This document shows, piece after piece, positions 1 through 4,562 of a stretch of 8,236 nucleotides of DNA (positions are counted from its first letter, which is position 1; the number at the start of each line of letters is the position of its first letter). Both the position numbers and the translations under genes were made by a program. The notes below the pieces were generated by a model, which saw only the letters and a list, made by a program, of their open reading frames with translations, was not told the origin of the DNA and did no database searches. Source of the DNA: an uncultured Bacilli bacterium (GTDB lineage Bacteria > Bacillota_I > Bacilli_A > RF39 > UBA660); assembly GCA_947626425.1 (NCBI GenBank), contig CANQRX010000062.1:1-8236 (forward strand), in the 5' to 3' direction.

Positions 1-137
1 AAATGGAAGATGAATCTTTGGAAGCTAAAAAGCAAATGAAAGAAAAAGAATACTACAAAGAATTACAATTAGACAAAGTTGTAAATATAAATGAATATGC
101 TTTAGTATTCTGTGGTAAAAAATGTATTGTTAGATAA
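1..137 (+). repeat. Left copy of terminal inverted repeat (paralogous gene end)
   Basis: Bases 1-77 are identical to the reverse complement of 8160-8236. From 78 to 137 the two copies differ at six positions (78, 82, 92, 100, 116, 125), and similarity stops just after the shared stop codon. The repeat therefore follows a coding sequence, not a transposon end. No target-site duplication or transposase is visible. An exact identity of 77 bp ending abruptly at both contig ends is what a de Bruijn assembler with k=77 leaves when a contig ends in a collapsed repeat, so the true repeat probably continues beyond the window. Confidence 0.9.
3..137 (+). CDS. Small or 3'-partial hypothetical protein, copy A
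   Basis: The open frame from the ATG at 3 gives 44 residues ending in TAA. The first ~25 residues are highly charged and probably helical (EAKKQMKEKEYYKEL). The end is a hydrophobic strand with two cysteines (LVFCGKKCIVR). I do not recognise the family. Only two bases precede the ATG, so no ribosome binding site can be seen, and the gene may be the C-terminal end of a longer protein cut by the window. Reading as protein is supported by the second copy at 8100-8234 on the minus strand. That copy keeps the frame, length and stop codon despite six base changes, of which four alter residues (V26I, V27E, N30K, A33V) and two are silent. A rho-independent terminator follows directly. The function is unknown. 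Confidence 0.65.
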   Translation: MEDESLEAKKQMKEKEYYKELQLDKVVNINEYALVFCGKKCIVR

Positions 138-142
138 AAATG

Positions 143-168
143 AAAATAGGAATGATCCTATTTTTTTT
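143..168 (+). terminator. Intrinsic terminator after copy A
   Basis: A nine-pair stem (AAAATAGGA at 143-151 with TCCTATTTT at 156-164) closes a four-base loop and runs into eight consecutive T (161-168). It lies six bases after the stop codon of copy A. This hairpin is not shared with the inverted copy, whose downstream sequence is unrelated. Confidence 0.85.
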
Positions 169-299
169 AAATGTTTATTTAAAGCATATATTTTAATTTA
201 AAATGAAATAAAGTAAAAAAGTGTCTAAAAAGTTAAAATAAATTTGCAAAAATAAATAAATTTGATAAACTTTTCTTATAAAAAAATAAAGGAGGTTTT

Positions 300-683
300 A
301 TGAAAGTTCATTATTTTCAACGATATAATACAAAGGAAAATGTTGCAACTGCAAATACAATGTTGTTACTCTCACGATTATATGCTTATTCATCAACTAA
401 GTTTTTTACTTTTTTAAAAAATGAGTTTTTTTCAGATTCAATTAATCTTGAACTTAATTTTGATTTGCAAGTAAAGGATGGATATTTATATGGTTTTGAT
501 TTAAAAAATGTTCCCCATCGTTATTTCTTTGTTGAACAATTTTATGAAACTGATTTTAAAAAAATTTCCCTACGAGCACCGATGGGACCAAGGCTTTTTG
601 ATTTAACCCAGGTTTTAGAAAAAGAGGAAATACCTCCTGTAGAAGTTCTGGCGGAAGAATTAAAAAAGAAAACATGGATGTAA
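300..683 (+). pseudogene. Probable internally deleted PD-(D/E)XK-type nuclease family protein (127 aa)
   Basis: The start is clear: AAGGAGG at 289-295 precedes the ATG at 300. The first ~55 residues (HYFQRYNTKENVATANTMLL, then SRLYAYSSTKFFTFLK and ELNFDLQ) match my memory of the N-terminus of a Firmicutes family of roughly 300-residue proteins with a PD-(D/E)XK nuclease core. The last ~55 residues (HRYFFVEQFYETDFKKIS, MGPRLFDLTQVL, and a C-terminal LAEELKKKTW) resemble that family's C-terminus. The central part, where the catalytic D...E-x-K residues should lie, is missing, and the join falls near residues 57-70. The reading frame is intact, so this is either an in-frame deletion remnant or a small derived protein. 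The assignment rests on recall, not a search. It sits 20 bp upstream of the bile salt hydrolase gene and may be co-transcribed with it. I see no convincing promoter in the AT-rich 169-288 stretch. Confidence 0.5.
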
Positions 684-703
684 AAGAAAGAAGGAATTAA
701 AAA

Positions 704-1678
704 ATGTGTACAGCAGTTACTTATCAAACTAAAAATCATTATTTTGGAAGGAATTTAGATTTAGAATATTCTTTTTCAGAAACGGTAACAATCACGCCGC
801 GTAATTATCCTTTTAATTTTCGAAAAGTTGATTGTATAGAAACTCACTATGCGCTTATTGGAATGGCTTATGTTAATGATAATTATCCATTATATTATGA
901 TGCCATAAATGAAAAAGGGTTAGGAATGGCTGGTTTAAATTTTCCAGGGAATGCTTATTATCATGAAGTAGTAGATGATTTACAAAATATTGCTCCTTTT
1001 GAATTTATCCCTTATGTTTTAACGCAATGCAAGACGATTAAAGAAGTTAAACAACTTTTAGCTAATGTTAACCTTGCGAATATTAATTTCAGCAGTCAGT
1101 TACCTGCTAGTCCTCTGCATTGGATTATTGCGGACAAAGAAGAATCTATTGTAGTTGAAAGTGTTAAAGATGGTTTAAAAATTTATGATAATCCGGTTGG
1201 TATTTTAACTAATAATCCAACTTTTGATATGCAATTATTTAATTTAAACAATTATTTACATTTAACAACTAAAGAACCAGAAAATACTTTTTCGGATAAA
1301 TTAAATTTACATGCTTATAGCAGAGGCATGGGGGGCTTAGGTTTGCCAGGTGATTTATCTAGTCAATCGCGGTTTGTTAAAGCTACATTTACCAAAATGA
1401 ATTCTTTGTCTTTGGATACGGAAAATGCAAGTATTAATCAATTTTTTCATATATTAGGTTCTGTTTACCAGCAAAGAGGGTGTGTGGATATGTTAGATAA
1501 TAAGTATGAAATAACCATTTATAGCTCTTGTTGCAATCAAGATTTAGGTATTTATTATTATACAACTTATGATAATAGCCAAATAACGGCCGTTGATATG
1601 TATAAGGAAAATCTTGATGGTCAAGATTTAATAAATTACAATTTAATAACGGAAACACAGATTAACCATCAAAATTAA
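704..1678 (+). CDS. bsh: Choloylglycine hydrolase / bile salt hydrolase (Ntn hydrolase)
   Basis: The 324 residues match the usual length of Gram-positive bile salt hydrolases, which cleave the amide bond of glycine- or taurine-conjugated bile acids in the cytoplasm. After removal of Met1, Cys2 (MCTAV) becomes the N-terminal nucleophile. The other family catalytic residues are present: Arg16 and Asp19 (FGRNLD), Asn79 (AGLNFPGN, the form seen in bile salt rather than penicillin V acylases), Asn171 (LTNNPTFD) and Arg223 (SSQSRFVKA). The assembly/selectivity loop reads YSRGMGGLGLPGDLSS at residues 205-220. The start is fixed by AAGGA at 691-695 eight bases before the ATG and by the invariant Met-Cys. 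The gene lies 20 bp after the truncated nuclease-like ORF and ends before a weak terminator. All key residues are intact, so it should be active. Penicillin V acylase activity is the main alternative. Confidence 0.93.
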   Translation: MCTAVTYQTKNHYFGRNLDLEYSFSETVTITPRNYPFNFRKVDCIETHYALIGMAYVNDNYPLYYDAINEKGLGMAGLNFPGNAYYHEVVDDLQNIAPFEFIPYVLTQCKTIKEVKQLLANVNLANINFSSQLPASPLHWIIADKEESIVVESVKDGLKIYDNPVGILTNNPTFDMQLFNLNNYLHLTTKEPENTFSDKLNLHAYSRGMGGLGLPGDLSSQSRFVKATFTKMNSLSLDTENASINQFFHILGSVYQQRGCVDMLDNKYEITIYSSCCNQDLGIYYYTTYDNSQITAVDMYKENLDGQDLINYNLITETQINHQN

Positions 1679-1718
1679 ATCTAGTTTTATTCGTTGATGT
1701 TTTAAATTTAGGGAAATT

Positions 1719-1745
1719 AGAACTTTCTTTGAATGGTTCTTTTTT
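1719..1745 (+). terminator. Weak intrinsic terminator after bsh
   Basis: The arms AGAAC (1719-1723) and GTTCT (1736-1740) pair around a 12-base region that can add a few inner A-T pairs. Six T follow (1740-1745). The stem is short and has few GC pairs, so termination may be incomplete, but it sits 40 bp after the bsh stop and ahead of the ackA promoter. Confidence 0.5.
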
Positions 1746-1764
1746 CTTTTATCTTCGTTTTTAA

Positions 1765-1805
1765 TTTCTATTTAAGTAGAAAAATCCTATTTTTTTGTGT
1801 ATAAT
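1765..1805 (+). promoter_or_regulatory. Putative ackA promoter with overlapping palindrome
   Basis: A perfect TATAAT lies at 1800-1805, with a 17-base spacer to a 4/6 -35 match (TAGAAA, 1777-1782). An 18-base near-palindrome (TTTCTATTTAAGTAGAAA, 1765-1782, one mismatched pair) overlaps the -35 box and could be an operator. Transcription would begin near 1811-1813, which leaves only about 13 bases before the ackA start and puts the AGGAG site at the very 5' end of the mRNA. The real start could therefore be slightly upstream from another promoter. Confidence 0.5.
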
Positions 1806-1824
1806 TAGTTTAGGAGTTGAGAAA

Positions 1825-3003
1825 ATGAAAGTATTAAGTATTAATGCAGGAAGTTCATCACTTAAATTTTCTGCTTATGAAATGCCTGAACAAGTTCTTT
1901 TAATTAATGGTTTATTTGAAAGAATTGGTTTAGATGGAAAATATACAATTAAAGTTAATGGAGAAAAAATAACTAAGGAAGTTGATTTACCTAATCACAC
2001 GACAGCTTTTAAAATCTTAGTTGAAGAGTTAATAAATTATGGTATTGTCAAAGATTTAGAGGAAATAAAAGCTATTGGTCATCGTTGTGTTCAAGGTGGT
2101 TCAATTAATAAAAGTGTTGTCGTTGATGATGATGTAATGCAAAGTATTAAGGATAATGCACCCCTTGCCCCATTACACAATCCAGCTAGTGCAATTGGAA
2201 TTGAAGCTGCGAAAGAAGTAATTCCTAATGCTTTACATGTTGTTGTTTTTGATACGGCTTTTCATACAACAATCCCCGAAGAAAATTATTTATACCCAGT
2301 TGATAAAAATTGGTATGAAAATTATCGAGTTAGAAGATATGGTTTTCATGGCACATCTTACCGTTATATTTTAGAAAGAATGAAGCAAATTTTAAATAAA
2401 GATGTTGTTAATTTAATTGTTTGTCATATTGGTAATGGAGCTAGTATCTGTGCAATTAAAAATAACGAAAGTATTAATACCACTATGGGATTTACACCAG
2501 TTTCAGGTTTAATGATGTCTGGTCGTTGTGGGGATATTGACCCATCAATTGTAACTTATATGATAGAACAAGGCATGAGTGTTAAAGAAGTTAATGAAAC
2601 TTTAAATAAAAAAAGTGGTCTTTTTGCTATAAGTGGTTATAGTGATTCTCGGGATATTGAAAATGGCATAAAAGAAGGTAATAAAGATTGTGTTTTGGCC
2701 CAAAAAATGTTTGTTCGACGGATAGTTGATTTTATAGCTAAATATTATTTAGAATTACAAACAGTTGATGCAATAGTATTTACAGCCGGAATTGGCGAAA
2801 ATTCTATTTCTACTCGAAAAGATATATTAAATGAGTTAAAACCATTAAGGATTGTTCTTGATGAAGAAAAAAATAATTCTATAGCTGGATATAATGAAAA
2901 CAACGAAGGAATTATAACCGATGCTAATAGTGAAATACCTGTTTATGTTGTTCCAACTGATGAAGAATTAATGATTGCTAAAGATGCTTATTCGTTTATT
3001 TAA
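1825..3003 (+). CDS. ackA: Acetate kinase
   Basis: This enzyme transfers phosphate between acetyl phosphate and ADP, making ATP and acetate in fermentation. The 392 residues are near the family's usual ~400. The ASKHA-fold signatures are in order: SINAGSSSLKFS at 5-16, GHRCVQGG at 85-92, FDTAFHTTIP at 142-151, RYGFHGTSY at 171-179, HIGNGASI at 201-208, TTMGFTP at 219-225, GRCGDIDPS at 233-241, FTAGIGENS at 319-327 and the C-terminal TDEELMIA. The frame is open to a TTG at 1795, but that codon abuts the TATAAT box. The ATG at 1825 has AGGAG at 1812-1816 with an eight-base gap and begins directly with the conserved MKVLSINAGS, so I use it. Two usually conserved spots differ: GHRVVHGG is GHRCVQGG, and MMGTRSGD is MMSGRCGD. 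Arg87 and Arg234 remain. No phosphotransacetylase gene is adjacent. It is probably co-transcribed with the following DHH gene (17 bp gap). Confidence 0.96.
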   Translation: MKVLSINAGSSSLKFSAYEMPEQVLLINGLFERIGLDGKYTIKVNGEKITKEVDLPNHTTAFKILVEELINYGIVKDLEEIKAIGHRCVQGGSINKSVVVDDDVMQSIKDNAPLAPLHNPASAIGIEAAKEVIPNALHVVVFDTAFHTTIPEENYLYPVDKNWYENYRVRRYGFHGTSYRYILERMKQILNKDVVNLIVCHIGNGASICAIKNNESINTTMGFTPVSGLMMSGRCGDIDPSIVTYMIEQGMSVKEVNETLNKKSGLFAISGYSDSRDIENGIKEGNKDCVLAQKMFVRRIVDFIAKYYLELQTVDAIVFTAGIGENSISTRKDILNELKPLRIVLDEEKNNSIAGYNENNEGIITDANSEIPVYVVPTDEELMIAKDAYSFI

Positions 3004-3020
3004 TTTAAAAGGAGGTTATT

Positions 3021-3986
3021 ATGAAGAGTGATATAATCAAAAAAATTGGCAAAAAAATTAAGCAATATGATACGATTGTTATCGCTCGTCATGTTGGACC
3101 TGACCCTGATGCAATCTGTAGTCAAATTGCCTTACGTGATTCAATATTAAAAACTTATCCGAAAAAAAAGGTTTTTGCGGTAGGAGCAAAAGTAACAAAA
3201 TTTAAAAAATATGGGGAATTAGATAAAATAGATGCCAAGTCTTTAAAAAATTGTTTACTAATTACCCTTGATGTTCCTAATTATGTTCGTGTTGATGGAA
3301 TAGAAGGACTAACCTATAAAGAAATAATAAAAATTGATCATCACCCTTTTGAAGAAAATTTTCATGGCTTAGAATGGATAAATGAAAAATCTTGCAGTAC
3401 TTGTCAAATGGTTGCTGAATTAATTTTAAAAACTAATTTAGCTTTAACAAATGAAGTTGCATCCAATCTTTTTATTGGTATTGTTTCGGATAGTGATCGC
3501 TTTTTATTAAGGTATACATCAGTTGAAACTTTTAAAATAATTACTATGCTTTTAGAAAGATCGAAAATAGATTTTCAACCTTTATATTCGAAGTTATATG
3601 AAAGACCAATTGAAGAAATAAGATTTCATGGTTATATAGCAACTAATCTAGAATTAACTGAGAATGGTTTAGCTCATATATATATAGAAGATGAAATTTT
3701 AAAAAAATATAATGTTGATGCTTCAACACCTTCCAATATGATTAATGATTTTAATTTTATTAAAGATGTTTTGGTGTGGACTTTCATAACTTATGATGAA
3801 AAGAATAGTTTATATAAAATAAATATTCGCAGTAAAGGACCAATTATTAATGAGATTGCTAGTAAATATAATGGTGGTGGTCATAAGTTTGCCAGTGGTG
3901 TTAAAACTACATCTATGGAAAATGTTCAATTATTGCTAAAAGATTTAGATGAAGCATGTAGGAACTATCATTTAAGTAAAATGTAA
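3021..3986 (+). CDS. DHH-DHHA1 family phosphoesterase (NrnA-like oligoribonuclease/pAp phosphatase)
   Basis: The 321 residues have the length and motif order of the bifunctional NrnA family, which degrades 2-5 nt RNAs and dephosphorylates pAp in the cytoplasm using Mn2+. The metal-binding motifs are visible: H24 with D28 and D30 in HVGPDPD, D84 in ITLDVPN, the family signature DHH at 106-108 and D157 in GIVSDSDRF. The DHHA1 substrate-binding domain ends with GGGHKFASG at 285-293. GGAGG at 3011-3015 fixes the start five bases upstream of the ATG. It follows ackA by 17 bp with no terminator between, implying one transcript. SDSDRF replaces the more usual TDTGRF, as in some Mollicutes MgpA-type members, so the substrate preference (nanoRNA, pAp or cyclic dinucleotide products) is not certain. 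Confidence 0.88.
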   Translation: MKSDIIKKIGKKIKQYDTIVIARHVGPDPDAICSQIALRDSILKTYPKKKVFAVGAKVTKFKKYGELDKIDAKSLKNCLLITLDVPNYVRVDGIEGLTYKEIIKIDHHPFEENFHGLEWINEKSCSTCQMVAELILKTNLALTNEVASNLFIGIVSDSDRFLLRYTSVETFKIITMLLERSKIDFQPLYSKLYERPIEEIRFHGYIATNLELTENGLAHIYIEDEILKKYNVDASTPSNMINDFNFIKDVLVWTFITYDEKNSLYKINIRSKGPIINEIASKYNGGGHKFASGVKTTSMENVQLLLKDLDEACRNYHLSKM

Positions 3987-4025
3987 GTAAAATTGTAATA
4001 AACATTATTATATTTAACTTATAAG

Positions 4026-4034
4026 TGATATAAT
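4026..4034 (+). promoter_or_regulatory. Extended -10 promoter for the 122-aa hypothetical gene
   Basis: TGATATAAT gives a perfect TATAAT (4029-4034) preceded by the TGn element of extended -10 promoters. The region 17 bases upstream is AT-only and does not resemble TTGACA, as is usual where the TG element compensates. Transcription would start near 4041, about 30 bases before the ORF. Confidence 0.6.
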
Positions 4035-4070
4035 TTAAATGAAAGGTTTCGAATAAAAATAGGTATAGTT

Positions 4071-4439
4071 ATGATTAATTCAAAAAGGAAAAAGTTAATG
4101 GAGGATTATAAAAGATGTTTGCAGTTAATGCAGACAGATAAGTATTTTAAAATAAATGGAGTAATTGATTTTCATCAAGAATATTTAAATGATATTAAAG
4201 CTAATCCAGTAGATTATTGGCAATCATTGAAGGCCTACTATGAAGGATTACTAAAAGAAAAAAAATATCCTCGTGAAGATTTAGAAACTTTTCAAATGCT
4301 TTTAGATGAATTAAAATCTTGTCAAGATGATTATTATTCTTATTACATGACAGTTGAAAAGCTAAAAAAATTGGAAAGTAAACTAAACCCAATAGATAAG
4401 CAAATATGCCAAGAAGAAATAAAAGGAAAAAGCTTATAA
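4071..4439 (+). CDS. Hypothetical small helical protein (122 or 113 aa)
   Basis: I do not recognise this protein. It is lysine- and glutamate-rich, predicted almost entirely helical, and lacks a signal peptide or membrane segment, so it is probably cytoplasmic. Tyrosine/aspartate-rich stretches (DYWQSLKAYYEG, DDYYSYYMTVEKLKKLESKL) suggest a helical bundle or coiled coil. The cysteines do not form an obvious metal site. The start is uncertain. The ATG at 4071 has only a weak AGG at 4061-4063, whereas the ATG at 4098 (MEDYKRCL, 113 residues) has AAAGGAA at 4084-4090 with a seven-base gap and may be the true start. It is a single-gene unit with its own promoter and strong terminator. Coding is supported by uninterrupted length, codon use like its neighbours, and its fit between promoter and terminator. 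Confidence 0.65.
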   Translation: MINSKRKKLMEDYKRCLQLMQTDKYFKINGVIDFHQEYLNDIKANPVDYWQSLKAYYEGLLKEKKYPREDLETFQMLLDELKSCQDDYYSYYMTVEKLKKLESKLNPIDKQICQEEIKGKSL

Positions 4440-4462
4440 ATACTAAAAAATTTACTTAAAAA

Positions 4463-4503
4463 TAGCAAATAAGGTTAAATGACTTTGTTTGCTAATTTTT
4501 TTT
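4463..4503 (+). terminator. Intrinsic terminator before the surface-protein gene
   Basis: A 12-pair stem (TAGCAAATAAGG at 4463-4474 with CTTTGTTTGCTA at 4483-4494, two G-T wobbles) closes an eight-base loop. It is followed by eight T at 4496-4503. It ends only four bases before the TTGACA box of the next promoter and so insulates the poly-G promoter from upstream read-through. Confidence 0.9.
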
Positions 4504-4507
4504 ATAA

Positions 4508-4534
4508 TTGACAGACGGGGGGGGGGTATATGAT
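4508..4534 (+). promoter_or_regulatory. Putative phase-variable promoter with poly-G spacer
   Basis: A perfect -35 box TTGACA (4508-4513) is followed by GAC, ten G, TA and then TATGAT (4529-4534, 5/6 match to TATAAT). With ten G the spacer is 15 bp, two short of the optimum, and gain of two G would give 17. Alternative weaker -10 boxes are GATAAA (4532-4537, spacer 18) and TAAAAT (4534-4539, spacer 20). Transcription from near 4541 would be followed by AAGGTG at 4551-4556 and an ATG at 4563, a coherent arrangement. Homopolymer-G spacers of this kind control phase-variable surface genes in Neisseria (porA). The use here is inferred. Confidence 0.65.
4517..4526 (+). repeat. Homopolymer tract of ten G
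   Basis: Ten consecutive G stand in a region that is otherwise about 30% GC or lower, where such a run is very unlikely by composition. It lies between the -35 and -10 boxes of the following gene. Tract length may vary between cells and may also be miscalled by sequencing. Confidence 0.97.
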
Positions 4535-4562
4535 AAAATTAGTTAAGAGTAAGGTGTTGGTT

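Noticed and set aside
542..739. Minus-strand ORF of 65 codons over the nuclease-like gene and bsh start
   Set aside because: It has no ribosome binding site, a low-complexity Phe/Ser-rich product, and runs antisense to two well-supported genes. The same reasoning removes the other minus-strand ORFs at 1434-1658, 4201-4392, 4832-5214, 5368-5583, 5644-5967, 7056-7304 and 7641-7823.
1795..1824. Upstream TTG start for acetate kinase adding MCIISLGVEK
   Set aside because: The TTG abuts the TATAAT promoter box, has no Shine-Dalgarno sequence, and adds residues absent from the family. ATG 1825 has AGGAG and the canonical MKVLSINAGSSS start.
4530..4562. Surface protein starting at ATG 4530
   Set aside because: This ATG lies inside the proposed -10 box and only three bases after the G tract. 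The ATG at 4563 has AAGGTG with a six-base gap and gives a normal signal-type N-terminus. If transcription began upstream, the G tract might instead act as a ribosome binding site, but this is less likely.
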